From assembly GCA_017640615.1 (NCBI GenBank), contig JAEPQK010000001.1:806001-870000 (forward strand): a DNA stretch of 64,000 bases, in the 5' to 3' direction. This document shows, in pieces, positions 16,364 through 24,751 of this stretch. The position numbers were made by a program, and so were the translations under genes. Positions within the stretch are counted from its first letter, which is position 1. Every line of letters begins with the position of its first letter. A model generated the notes under the pieces. That model did no database searches and had not been told where the DNA came from. It saw only the letters and a list, made by a program, of their open reading frames with translations. Origin of the DNA: Rhizobiaceae bacterium. Its GTDB lineage: Bacteria; Pseudomonadota; Alphaproteobacteria; Rhizobiales; Rhizobiaceae.

Positions 16364-17292
16364 TGAGCAACCGGCTTCCAATTCTCGCGGTTATCGCCGC
16401 CATTCTTCTTTTCATCGGCTATTCGTCGATCTTCGTCGTCAACGAACGGGAGCAGGCGATCGTGCTTCGCTTCGGTGAGATTGTGGACGTGAAGACCGAG
16501 CCCGGCCTCTACTTCAAACTGCCTTTCGGCTTCGTTGAGGCCGACAATGTGCAGATTCTCGAAGACCGCGTCCTGCGCTTCGATCTGGACGATATCCGCG
16601 TGCAGGTCTCGGGCGGCAAGTTCTACGAGGTGGATGCGTTCGTTGCGTATCGCATCTCCGACCCGCGGCTTTTCCGCCAGACGGTCTCAGGCAGCGTACC
16701 GCTTGCCGAGCAGCGGCTGCGCACGCGTCTCGACGCAGCTCTGCGCCGTGTCTACGGTCTGCGCGGCTTCGAGGCGGCACTTTCGGAAGAGCGCAACTCG
16801 ATGATGCGGGAAGTGCGCGAGCAGCTGCGGGCGCCCGCCAATTCGCTGGGTCTCGACATCGCCGATGTGCGTATCCGCCGCACAGATCTCACGCAGGAGG
16901 TCTCGCAGCAGACCTATGACCGCATGAAGGCGGAACGTCTCGCCGAAGCCGAGCGCCTGCGCGCCCGCGGCCGTGAAGCCGCACAGCGCATCCGCGCCCG
17001 AGCCGACCGCGAGGTGGTGGAGATCATCGCTGACGCGCAGCGCGAATCGGAAATTCTGCGTGGTGAAGGCGAAGGCGAGCGCAACGCGATCTTTGCCGAC
17101 GCGTTTTCGCGCGACCCGGACTTCTTCGATTTCTACCGCTCGATGGCGGCCTACACACAGGCGCTCGACCCGGAAGGAACGACGATGCTCCTGTCGCCGA
17201 ACTCGGACTTCTTCCGCTTTTTCGGCTCGCAGGCCGGCACTCCGACCAGCGGACCGGCGCCGGCTGGCGCAGTTACCGGCGCGACCGAATAG
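16363..17292 (+). CDS. hflC: FtsH protease modulator HflC
   Basis: Protein of 309 residues with an N-terminal signal anchor (LPILAVIAAILLFIGYSSIF) and an SPFH domain starting NEREQAIVLRFGEI, followed by a long helix and the DFFDFYRSMAAY segment typical of HflC. It partners the upstream hflK product. Translation is coupled through a TGATG junction. The genes downstream, DUF2065 and a Deg protease, extend this envelope quality-control operon. Confidence 0.95.
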   Translation: MSNRLPILAVIAAILLFIGYSSIFVVNEREQAIVLRFGEIVDVKTEPGLYFKLPFGFVEADNVQILEDRVLRFDLDDIRVQVSGGKFYEVDAFVAYRISDPRLFRQTVSGSVPLAEQRLRTRLDAALRRVYGLRGFEAALSEERNSMMREVREQLRAPANSLGLDIADVRIRRTDLTQEVSQQTYDRMKAERLAEAERLRARGREAAQRIRARADREVVEIIADAQRESEILRGEGEGERNAIFADAFSRDPDFFDFYRSMAAYTQALDPEGTTMLLSPNSDFFRFFGSQAGTPTSGPAPAGAVTGATE

Positions 17293-17307
17293 CATCGCCG
17301 GGGCCGC

Positions 17308-17493
17308 GTGACCGATTTTCTCGCAGCGCTTGGCCTCGTGCTGGTTCTGGAAGGGCTGATCTATGGAGGCATGCCGTCGCTGGCCAAGAGGCTGGCGGCG
17401 GACGTTCTCAAGATACCTGAGAGCACGTTGCGCGCGGGCGGGCTGATCGCAATCGCGGCCGGGGTCGGCATTGTGTGGCTGGTGCGCGGATAA
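17308..17493 (+). CDS. DUF2065 small membrane protein
   Basis: Protein of 61 residues with two hydrophobic segments (LAALGLVLVLEGLIYG and GGLIAIAAGVGIVWLV), matching DUF2065 (YjeT-like). It starts with GTG 15 bp after hflC. Position between hflC and the Deg protease is conserved in alphaproteobacteria and suggests a role in the same membrane complex, not shown by sequence. Confidence 0.88.
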   Translation: MTDFLAALGLVLVLEGLIYGGMPSLAKRLAADVLKIPESTLRAGGLIAIAAGVGIVWLVRG

Positions 17494-17591
17494 CGGATGA
17501 TTTATCGGTTGGCGCTGTGCAAGGCCGCAAACAGGCCCTAATCCTTGCCAAAATGGCATTTGGTCCACCGGGACTTCGGGAGCGCATTAGA

Positions 17592-19076
17592 ATGCTGTCC
17601 AGCCTTTTCACCGGACATGTGAACCGTCTCATCCTGCCGGCAATTGCCGCCTGCTTTATGGTCGCCGCGCCAATGGCGCAGGCGCAGGAAGGGGTCAGGC
17701 CCTACGGCCCGGCTTCTGTGGCCGATCTTGCCGAAGGCCTGCTTTCCTCCGTGGTCAATATCTCCACCTCGCAGAATGTTGCAGGCGCACGGCCGAACGT
17801 TCCACCGCCGCAGGTTCCCGAAGGCTCGCCGTTTCAGGACTTTTTCGATGATTTCTTCAGCGACCGGGGCGGCCCGACGCCTGGTCCGCGCCGCGTAAAT
17901 TCGCTTGGGTCCGGCTTCGTGGTCGATGCCGAAGAGGGCATCATCATTACCAACAACCACGTGATTGCCGACGCGGACGAGATCGAAGTCAATTTCTCCG
18001 ACGGCGCGACGCTGAAGGCCGAGCTCGTGGGACGCGACGCGGAAATCGACCTTGCGGTGCTGAAGGTCGACCCGACCGCGCACAATCTGACCGCGGTGCC
18101 CTTCGGCGATTCCGACGCAATCCGCATCGGCGACTGGGTGATGGCGATCGGCAACCCGTTCGGGCTAGGCGGGTCTGTGACCGTGGGCATTGTTTCGGCC
18201 CGCGACCGCAACATCAATTCCGGCCGCTATGACGATTTCATTCAGACCGACGCGGCCATCAATCGCGGCAATTCGGGCGGTCCTCTGTTCAACATGGATG
18301 GCGAGGTGATCGGCATCAACACGGCGATCATTTCCCCATCCGGCGGGTCGATCGGCATCGGATTTGCGATTCCATCCGAACTCGCGGTCGGTATTATCGA
18401 CCAGCTGCGCGAATTTGGCGAAACGCGGCGTGGCTGGTTGGGCGTGCGCATTCAGCCGGTGTCGCCGGACGTGGCCGAAAGTCTCGGCCTTGACCGTGCG
18501 CGCGGTGTGCTGATTGCCGGTGTGGTGAAGGGTGGGCCTGTAGATGACGGGTCGATCCAACCCGGCGACATCGTACTCAAATTCAACGGCCGCGATGTCG
18601 ATGACGTTCGTGATCTCCGCCGTATTGTGGCTGACACGGCGGTCGGTTCCGACGCCGAACTCGTGATCCTGCGCAAGGGCGAGGAAATTACCGTCACCGT
18701 GAAGCTCGGGCGGCTCGAGGAAAGCGGCGAGTTGGCGGCCAACGAACCCGAAGAGGGTGAGGAAGGCGAACTCGCGACGGCATCGGTGCTTGGCATGACG
18801 ATCGCCGAGCTCAATGACGAGACGCGGGCCCAGTTCGAAATTTCGGATGAGGTGAATGGCGTTGTGATCATTGAGGTCGATCCGAGTTCGGCGGCCGGCG
18901 ACAAGGGCATCGCCGCCGGCGACGTGATAACCGAGATCGCGCAGGAATCCGTTACGACGCCGCAGGATGTGCTCGACAGGATCAGCGCGCTCAAAGGGCA
19001 GGGGCGCCGGAACGCTCTGCTGATGCTCTCTTCGCGCAGCGGCGAATTGCGGTTCGAAACCGTGCGAATGAACTGA
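17592..19076 (+). CDS. Do family periplasmic serine endopeptidase (DegP/DegQ/MucD-like)
   Basis: Protein of 494 residues. A signal peptide (MLSSLFTGHVNRLILPAIAA... to AQAQ) is followed by a trypsin-like domain with triad H123 (TNNHVIAD), D154 (EIDLAVLKV) and S229 (RGNSGGPL), then two PDZ domains. It degrades or chaperones misfolded envelope proteins. ATG 17592 is chosen for the signal peptide; longer in-frame starts overlap DUF2065. The downstream hairpin at 19117-19139 ends the hflKC transcription unit. Confidence 0.95.
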   Translation: MLSSLFTGHVNRLILPAIAACFMVAAPMAQAQEGVRPYGPASVADLAEGLLSSVVNISTSQNVAGARPNVPPPQVPEGSPFQDFFDDFFSDRGGPTPGPRRVNSLGSGFVVDAEEGIIITNNHVIADADEIEVNFSDGATLKAELVGRDAEIDLAVLKVDPTAHNLTAVPFGDSDAIRIGDWVMAIGNPFGLGGSVTVGIVSARDRNINSGRYDDFIQTDAAINRGNSGGPLFNMDGEVIGINTAIISPSGGSIGIGFAIPSELAVGIIDQLREFGETRRGWLGVRIQPVSPDVAESLGLDRARGVLIAGVVKGGPVDDGSIQPGDIVLKFNGRDVDDVRDLRRIVADTAVGSDAELVILRKGEEITVTVKLGRLEESGELAANEPEEGEEGELATASVLGMTIAELNDETRAQFEISDEVNGVVIIEVDPSSAAGDKGIAAGDVITEIAQESVTTPQDVLDRISALKGQGRRNALLMLSSRSGELRFETVRMN

Positions 19077-19116
19077 TTCAGTTTTCTGGGCGAAGGCTCT
19101 GAAAACTAAAGAAATA

Positions 19117-19139
19117 GGGCGGTTCAACCCGCCCTTTTT
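19117..19139 (+). terminator. rho-independent terminator after the Deg gene
   Basis: Perfect 6-bp stem GGGCGG/CCGCCC (19117-19122 and 19129-19134), 6-nt loop, then TTTTT. The stem overlaps the stop codon of the convergent GNAT gene (19124-19126), so it probably acts in both directions. Confidence 0.85.
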
Positions 19140-19693
19140 CGGTTCTGCCAATCTTGCGCGGAAAGCCTGTACAGGACGTGGCGCTTAAGGTGCGGGTGCG
19201 TGTCAGGGACGCGCGGATGATCGAAGTCGCCTGTGTGATCGCGGTGCAAACGAAGCCGGTTCATGACCGCCGTTGAGCGGTGATTCTGCGCGACGGCGAA
19301 TGAGACGATTTCTGGCAACCTCACCGTGTCGAAGCCGTATTCCAGCAGTCGCTCGGCTGCTTCGGTGGCATAGCCTCTGCCCCAGAAGAGCGGCGCCAAC
19401 CGCCAGCCGATCTCAACGGTGCCTTCCGGCAAGATAGGTTCGATGCGAGGAATTTTGAGGCCGCAATAGCCGATGCATTCGCCACTATCGCGCAAGGCGA
19501 GGGCGAACCCGCCAAGGCCGGTCGCGGCGATTTCACTACGCCAGGTGTCGAATATCTCGTCCGACTCTACGCGCGAACGGCGGAATGGATAAAACGTCAT
19601 CACCTGCTCGTCCGAGTGAATCAGGTGAAACAGCGGCCGGTCTGTCTCCTTCCAATTGCGGATGGTTAGACGCTCGGTGAGAAGCGGCTTCAC
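19124..19693 (-). CDS. GNAT family N-acetyltransferase (RimJ/RimL-like)
   Basis: Protein of 189 residues opening LLTERLTIRNWKETD, as in RimJ/RimL-type acetyltransferases, with the acetyl-CoA loop as APLFWGRGYATEAAERLL and the late motif AVMNRL. The start is a GTG at 19693 overlapping the serB TGA by two bases. There is no ATG nearby, and upstream in-frame sequence is only the shifted reading of serB. It is probably cotranscribed with serB. The substrate, a protein N-terminus or a small amine, is unknown. Confidence 0.85.
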   Translation of the reverse strand: MKPLLTERLTIRNWKETDRPLFHLIHSDEQVMTFYPFRRSRVESDEIFDTWRSEIAATGLGGFALALRDSGECIGYCGLKIPRIEPILPEGTVEIGWRLAPLFWGRGYATEAAERLLEYGFDTVRLPEIVSFAVAQNHRSTAVMNRLRLHRDHTGDFDHPRVPDTHPHLKRHVLYRLSAQDWQNRKRAG

Positions 19694-20577
19694 AGCGCAA
19701 ATTCCTCGCGCCGGCATCCCTGCAGATAAAGCAGCGCGGTCAGGTCGCCATGGTCGATGCGGATGCGCGCCGCCGCCGCGACGGAGGGCTTTGCGTGAAG
19801 GGCGACGCCGGCGCCGGCAAGGTTTATCATATCGAGATCGTTCGCGCCGTCGCCGACGGCGAGCGCGTCTGCGGGGGTCATGCCGCGCGCGGCCGTTATA
19901 TCGCGCAAGGCTGCGGCCTTTGCCTCGCGGCCCATAATCGGATCGGCGACCTCGCCGGTCAGTTTGCCGTCCTTCACAATCAGCCTGTTGGCGCGGTTTT
20001 CCTGAAAGCCGAGCTGCGCTGCAATGCGGCTGGTAAACGCATCGAAGCCGCCAGAGACAAGAGCGGTCCATGCGCCATCGCGGTTCATGGTCGCCACCAA
20101 CTCGCGGCCGCCGCCGGCCAGCGTGATGCGGGTTTTGACCACCTGATCGATGACCGCCTCTTCCAGCCCGGCGAGCAGCGCAACGCGCTCGCGCAATGCC
20201 GGCTCGAATGCGATTTCGCCATTCATGGCGCGCGCGGTGATCGCCGCGATGTGCGGCTTCAAACCTACCGCATCGCCGAGTTCGTCTATGCACTCCTGGT
20301 CGATCATGGTGGAATCCATGTCGGCGATCAGCAGCTTCTTGCGCCGGTTGGCGGCCTGCTGGATTGCAAAGTCGATGGGCTTGCCGGCGAGCAGCGCCGC
20401 GAGGCGGCTTGTCGCCTCGGCCGCGTCCGCCGCCTCGGGCAAGGGCAAGTCGCAGGCGACATCGGCGGCTAGCCAGCCTATATGCTGGGCGTCCAGCAGC
20501 CGGGCGGCCTCTTCGCCGAGCGAAGGCGACAATGCCGCCGCGGCGGGATTGGAGATGAGCGTGGCGACAAGGGGCAT
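19690..20577 (-). CDS. serB: phosphoserine phosphatase
   Basis: Protein of 295 residues, a HAD hydrolase carrying out the last step of serine synthesis. Catalytic DxD is D86/D88 in [10 protein letters not shown], followed by the cap domain, the SGGFDAFT motif and [10 protein letters not shown]. The N-terminal 80 residues form the ACT-like domain of long SerB proteins. The ATG at 20577 is 30 bp from the divergent miaA start. A GNAT gene overlaps its 3' end. Confidence 0.95.
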   Translation of the reverse strand: MPLVATLISNPAAAALSPSLGEEAARLLDAQHIGWLAADVACDLPLPEAADAAEATSRLAALLAGKPIDFAIQQAANRRKKLLIADMDSTMIDQECIDELGDAVGLKPHIAAITARAMNGEIAFEPALRERVALLAGLEEAVIDQVVKTRITLAGGGRELVATMNRDGAWTALVSGGFDAFTSRIAAQLGFQENRANRLIVKDGKLTGEVADPIMGREAKAAALRDITAARGMTPADALAVGDGANDLDMINLAGAGVALHAKPSVAAAARIRIDHGDLTALLYLQGCRREEFAL

Positions 20578-20607
20578 CGGGCGGCCGCAAATGAAGGGAT
20601 CGGAAGG

Positions 20608-21498
20608 GTGCTGAAGAACGCGATCCTGATAGCCGGACCAACCGCGAGCGGCAAGTCGGCGCTGGCGCTGCGGCTGGCGCGGGAAGCCGGCGGCGTGATC
20701 GTCAACACCGATTCCATGCAGGTCTATTCCGTTCTCGACAGGCTGACGGCGCGGCCGCAGGCGGCCGATCTGGCCAGCGTACCGCATCGGCTCTACGGCC
20801 ATGTGCATCCGTCGCAAGATTACTCGACCGGTCACTGGCTGCGCGACGTGCAGGCGCTTGTCGCGGAGGGCGCGTTTGACGGGCGGCCGGCTGTTTTCTG
20901 CGGCGGCACGGGCCTCTATTTCAAAGCGCTGCTCGATGGACTTTCCAAAATGCCGGATGTGCCTGCGGAGATCAGAACGCGTTGGCGCAAAAGGCTTGCC
21001 GAGCAGGGGCCGGAAGAACTCCACGACCTGCTTTCGAGGGACGATCCTGCTGTAGCCGCGAAGCTCAAACCGGCCGACGGACAACGCATATTGCGTGCGC
21101 TCGAAGTGCTGGAAGCTTCGGGGCGATCGATTGTTGAGTGGCAGGATGAGCGCGGCGAAGCACTAGTGGACCAGCCGAGCGCACAGATGATTGTCATCGA
21201 GCCCGACCGCGAGGAACTGGACCGGCGTATCACCCACCGATTTTGCGCGATGCTCGATGAAGGGGGAGTGGACGAGGTGCGTTCGCTTCTGGCCCTCAAG
21301 CTCGACCCCGCTAAGCCCGCCATGAAGGCAATCGGCGTGCGCGAAGTCGCCGCTTTCATCAATGGCGACAGCACACGGGAGGAAGCGATAGAAGCGGCGC
21401 GTATCGCAACACGCCAATATGCCAAGCGGCAAGCGACCTGGTTTCGCAACCAGACCGGCCCGGAATGGCAGAGAATCAAGGACCCAGACCAATTTTGA
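20608..21498 (+). CDS. miaA: tRNA dimethylallyltransferase
   Basis: Protein of 296 residues that adds the dimethylallyl group to A37 of UNN-reading tRNAs. The P-loop GPTASGKS is at residues 10-17, followed by [12 protein letters not shown] and the late [18 protein letters not shown] at 20608 is the likely start (GGAAGG directly before it); the only in-frame ATG upstream lies 126 bp back inside serB. Divergent from serB. Confidence 0.93.
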   Translation: MLKNAILIAGPTASGKSALALRLAREAGGVIVNTDSMQVYSVLDRLTARPQAADLASVPHRLYGHVHPSQDYSTGHWLRDVQALVAEGAFDGRPAVFCGGTGLYFKALLDGLSKMPDVPAEIRTRWRKRLAEQGPEELHDLLSRDDPAVAAKLKPADGQRILRALEVLEASGRSIVEWQDERGEALVDQPSAQMIVIEPDREELDRRITHRFCAMLDEGGVDEVRSLLALKLDPAKPAMKAIGVREVAAFINGDSTREEAIEAARIATRQYAKRQATWFRNQTGPEWQRIKDPDQF

Positions 21499-21536
21499 TG
21501 CAGCCTGTTTGGCTTTGCCGACCATCGATTGGCGGC

Positions 21537-21565
21537 TTCGAAATTACCTAAGGTAAATTTTCGAA
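21537..21565. promoter_or_regulatory. 29-bp inverted repeat upstream of the membrane diguanylate cyclase
   Basis: The centre is TTACCT-A-AGGTAA (21544-21556), and TTCGAA sequences flank it on both sides (21537-21542 and 21560-21565), giving a nearly symmetric AT-rich block in the 140 bp between miaA and the GGDEF gene. It looks like an operator for a dimeric regulator. No regulator is identifiable from the site alone. Confidence 0.45.
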
Positions 21566-21640
21566 TTTCACGGTGGAATTAACCCCACGTAAGGCGGTGG
21601 CGTGTCATCTATTCGGCCGGGAATACTCTCGTGGGGATTC

Positions 21641-22435
21641 ATGCGGTTTCACAAGTCGGAATCTGCATTTTTTGTGTTTATGGCTCTCATCCTCGGTGCG
21701 GGCCTGCTCACAGCCTATGCCTATGGGATTATTCTCAACCTCAACGACTATTTCGTTGTGCCGCAAGGCTTCGAGGAACCGGCCTTCATCAGCCAGCTGA
21801 TGTTTGGCTCCGGCGTTTTGCTGGCGACCGCGCTGTTTTTCGGCATGTTCCTCATCTATCCGCTGATCCGCACGCAGGCGCGTGAAGGGTATGCGCTGCG
21901 AGAGATGACCGAATCGCTGAGCGCGCGTTCTGAGACGCTTGAACATGCCGCGCTGACCGACGCGCTCACCGGCATGCAGAACCGGCGCTATTTCGACGAT
22001 GCGCTGAGGGAGTATCTCGACGAGTTTCGCAGGGTCGACAAACCCGTCGGCCTGATGATCCTCGATCTCGACCATTTCAAGCAGGTGAATGACACGCATG
22101 GTCACGACGTTGGCGACCGCGTGCTGAAGGAAGTGGCCAACTGCCTGCGCGATATGACGCGCTTCCATGATGTGGTGGCGCGGCTGGGCGGCGAGGAATT
22201 CGCAGTGGTTGCGCCCAACATGGCAGATGAGGCGCTGATCAAGCTTGCCGAGCGCATCCGCAAGGCGGTTTCAGCGCTGACGCTCACCACGTCTGGCAAT
22301 GTACGCCTCAAGGTGACGACGAGTATCGGACTGGCGATCTGGGACGGGAAAGAAACCGCCGACGACTTCTTCCGCCGGGCCGACAAGCAGCTCTACCAGG
22401 CGAAGCGGCAAGGCCGAAACAGGGTCTGCGCGTAA
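21641..22435 (+). CDS. membrane-bound diguanylate cyclase (GGDEF)
   Basis: Protein of 264 residues with two transmembrane segments (about residues 9-32 and 50-75) and a cytoplasmic GGDEF domain. The active site reads GGEEF, preceded at the canonical spacing by an RxxD (RFHD) inhibitory site, so it should make cyclic di-GMP with product inhibition. ATG 21641 is supported by GGGG 7 bp upstream; a GTG at 21602 would add 13 residues. There is no sensory domain beyond the short membrane region. Confidence 0.9.
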   Translation: MRFHKSESAFFVFMALILGAGLLTAYAYGIILNLNDYFVVPQGFEEPAFISQLMFGSGVLLATALFFGMFLIYPLIRTQAREGYALREMTESLSARSETLEHAALTDALTGMQNRRYFDDALREYLDEFRRVDKPVGLMILDLDHFKQVNDTHGHDVGDRVLKEVANCLRDMTRFHDVVARLGGEEFAVVAPNMADEALIKLAERIRKAVSALTLTTSGNVRLKVTTSIGLAIWDGKETADDFFRRADKQLYQAKRQGRNRVCA

Positions 22436-22543
22436 GCCCGACCGCTGCCTTCAGGCGTACCACTCCCCAAAAATGAAAGAAACGAGCCTAGCGAGCGAGC
22501 GCCTTGTCGCGCGGCGTACGCTGCTTTGCGGGCGACAAGAAAA

Positions 22544-22567
22544 CGAGGCCCATTGGGCCCCGCTTTT
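22544..22567 (+). terminator. terminator between the GGDEF gene and the convergent HerA-like gene
   Basis: Stem CGAGGCCC/GGGCCCCG with one A-C mismatch, ATT loop, then CTTTT. A second perfect 8-bp inverted repeat, CTTGTCGC (22503-22510) with GCGACAAG (22532-22539), lies just upstream. The two sit in the otherwise empty 156-bp gap. Confidence 0.65.
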
Positions 22568-22591
22568 GTGTCTCAGCTTTGACGGATTGCG

Positions 22592-24415
22592 TCAGCGCAG
22601 CCTGTCGCGCGGAGGATTGTCGTAGGCGCGGCGGCCATAGACGCTTTCCGTGCTGTAGTCGCCCTCGTCGTCGTCGCGGTGGAAGCCTTCGTTGAGGCGG
22701 CGGCGCAGCGAGGGGCTGGCCCCGAACATGTCGTCTTCCTCGACCTGCTTGGGCAGATTGCGCAGTCGCTCGACGAGCTCGCGGACATCGATCCGGCCCT
22801 CGGCGGTCGGTTCGCCCATCGCGCCAGATTTGGCGGCCGAGCCGGGGATCATCGCAGCCGCTACCTTCTCGAATTTGAGACGCATCGTGGTGGCCACCCC
22901 CTCGCCGAAGGCGATTGCTTCGCGCTGCCCCATGGAAGACAGAAAGGTGAGGGTGGACGCGGAAGAGTCTGCGATTGCCGAGCGAATGATGTCCTGGTCG
23001 CGCTCATTGGCCAGCCGCATGGCAAATACCGTCGAGCACTGCGACAGGATCGTCGGGTCAAGCTCGCCCGGACGCTGGGTTACGACGCCAAGATAGCAGC
23101 CATATTTGCGGCCTTCCTTGGCGATGCGCGACAGCGCGTAGCGGGTGGGTGCGAAGCCGAGGCGGGAGTCCGCCGGCATATAGCGGTGTGCTTCCTCGCA
23201 CAGCACCAGAAGCTTGAGCTTGCCTTCGCTCCACAGCGCCAGATCAAAGGCGAGGCGCGCGACGACCGAGCAGACCGAATTTACGACTTCGGCAGGCATG
23301 CCCGCCATTTCGATACAGGTGATCGGCCGGCCGCCGTGCGGAATGCGGAATATGTTGCCGATCGTTTCTTCGATCGTGTCTTCGTAGAGCCGCGCATTGA
23401 ACATGAACTTGTAGCGAGGGTCGTTCATCGCCGATTCCAGCCGGTTGCGCAGTGCACGGTAGGCTGGGCGGTCGGTCTTGCTGTCGAGCAGGCCCATCCG
23501 GTCCGAAATCAGGTGGATCAGGTCCGTCATTCGATACGGCACTGGCGTATCGGCCGTGATGACGTTCGCTTCGGTGTTGCGTTTCAGCTGAACCTGCTGG
23601 CCTCCGCCGCCGCGGAAAAGCTGTTTCGCTTGCGGGATCAGACTGCGCAGAAGGTCGACTTCCTGCGTTTCAGGTTCGCGGCCGCGATAGAGAACCTCGA
23701 TGAATTCCTCGAGGCGGAACAGCCAGAAGGGCAGGTCGAGCGTGCTGGAATCGATGCGGATCGACTGGTCCGGGAAAGTCGCCGCGAATTCGTTATGCGG
23801 ATCCAGGATCACAATGCGCAGATCCGGCCGCGCTTCGATTGCCTTACGCACGAGCAACGAAACCGCGGTCGATTTGCCGACGCCCGTGGTGCCGACGACG
23901 GCGAAGTGACGGCTCAACGTGTCGTCTATCGCGACCGCGGCTGTGATGGATTCATCCTGCGACAGCGTGCCTACGTGAATGCTGCGCTTGCTGCCCAGAT
24001 CGAAGATTGCTTTCAGATCGCCGGCGCGAATTCGATGCGCGGGCGCGCCGATCTGCGGATAGATCGTGATGCCGCGGTCGAAAACCGGGCGACGGTCGAT
24101 GTCACGAATCTCGCCGATTAGCTCGATCGAGACCTGAATGGCGTTTTCTGCCTGTTCGGTCCAGCCATGGCCGGGACGATCGACAGCGTAGACAAGGCCG
24201 ACCGTGCGCGTTTCGCCCAGATTGATCGAAATCATCTTGCCGACGGCCCACAAGCCGTTGGTTTCGCCACGCGCATCACTCGCCAGTGCGCTGATCGTTG
24301 CGCGTGCGCCATCGCAATAGACCACGCGTCCAAGCAGGCGCTCCAAGGGCTGTGCCTCTGCGCGCCGCTCCTGACTTGTGGTTTCGGGGTCTACCGAACC
24401 CCCTTCAACATACAT
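22592..24415 (-). CDS. HerA-like ATPase (DUF87 family)
   Basis: Protein of 607 residues with an N-terminal HAS-barrel-like region, a P-loop GTTGVGKS (residues 175-182) and Walker B as LLVLCEEAHRY, followed by GVVTQRPGEL. This is the FtsK/HerA clade of hexameric DNA-translocating ATPases. In archaea HerA works with NurA in end resection; no nuclease gene is adjacent here, so the partner is unknown. The C-terminal 60 residues are acidic and Arg-rich. It is monocistronic and convergent with the GGDEF gene. Confidence 0.88.
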   Translation of the reverse strand: MYVEGGSVDPETTSQERRAEAQPLERLLGRVVYCDGARATISALASDARGETNGLWAVGKMISINLGETRTVGLVYAVDRPGHGWTEQAENAIQVSIELIGEIRDIDRRPVFDRGITIYPQIGAPAHRIRAGDLKAIFDLGSKRSIHVGTLSQDESITAAVAIDDTLSRHFAVVGTTGVGKSTAVSLLVRKAIEARPDLRIVILDPHNEFAATFPDQSIRIDSSTLDLPFWLFRLEEFIEVLYRGREPETQEVDLLRSLIPQAKQLFRGGGGQQVQLKRNTEANVITADTPVPYRMTDLIHLISDRMGLLDSKTDRPAYRALRNRLESAMNDPRYKFMFNARLYEDTIEETIGNIFRIPHGGRPITCIEMAGMPAEVVNSVCSVVARLAFDLALWSEGKLKLLVLCEEAHRYMPADSRLGFAPTRYALSRIAKEGRKYGCYLGVVTQRPGELDPTILSQCSTVFAMRLANERDQDIIRSAIADSSASTLTFLSSMGQREAIAFGEGVATTMRLKFEKVAAAMIPGSAAKSGAMGEPTAEGRIDVRELVERLRNLPKQVEEDDMFGASPSLRRRLNEGFHRDDDEGDYSTESVYGRRAYDNPPRDRLR

Positions 24416-24551
24416 ACAAACTGCCCCCAGTTCCGCAGGAACGACCCTCGCATGCGAGGGTTAATCATCAGTGTCAGTGCGTGGTTTAGCGGTGGTTAAT
24501 TTGCGAATTGATCACGCCGGTGGCTGGAAGGTCGGGCCCGGAACAAGCGCG

Positions 24552-24581
24552 TTGACTTGCTGCGCCGTTCGCCTCTATTGT
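24552..24581 (+). promoter_or_regulatory. promoter of the ilv leader/ilvB transcript
   Basis: TTGACT (24552-24557) and TATTGT (24576-24581) with 18-bp spacing. The expected start of transcription is about 24588, immediately before the ATG of the leader peptide at 24589, so the leader may be translated from a leaderless or nearly leaderless mRNA. Confidence 0.65.
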
Positions 24582-24588
24582 CCGCGCC

Positions 24589-24642
24589 ATGACGAAAAAG
24601 ATCATTCTCGTAGTAGGAACGCGCATGGGCAAGGCGGTGTAA
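24589..24642 (+). CDS. ilv operon leader peptide (attenuation)
   Basis: A 17-codon reading frame MTKKIILVVGTRMGKAV carries five consecutive branched-chain amino-acid codons (Ile-Ile-Leu-Val-Val), as expected of a leader whose translation senses charged tRNAs for all three products. It lies 33 bp upstream of an intrinsic terminator and 110 bp upstream of the acetolactate synthase gene. A hairpin GGCGGT/ACCGCC (24633-24647) overlaps its stop codon and may be the pause structure. Confidence 0.85.
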   Translation: MTKKIILVVGTRMGKAV

Positions 24643-24674
24643 CCGCCGGGCGAAAGCACCATGCGCAGAACACA

Positions 24675-24696
24675 GGCTCCCTCGGGGGCCTTTTTT
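24675..24696 (+). terminator. attenuator terminator of the ilv operon
   Basis: Stem GGCTCC (24675-24680) with GGGGCC (24685-24690), one G-U pair, followed by TTTTTT (24691-24696). Its position between the leader peptide and ilvB identifies it as the conditional terminator of a transcription attenuator. Confidence 0.85.
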
Positions 24697-24751
24697 ATTG
24701 GCCGCGCGCGGATTAAAGGACAGCAGCGCTAGACGTGGACAGGACGAAACA

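Noticed and set aside
19124..20641. Single 505-codon minus frame spanning serB and GNAT
   Set aside because: Only the C-terminal 189 residues have a GNAT domain; the rest is the frame-shifted reading of serB, so a GTG start at 19693 is used.
22679..24121. Long + strand open frame antisense to the HerA-like gene
   Set aside because: It has no recognisable domain; the minus-strand product has an intact P-loop and Walker B.
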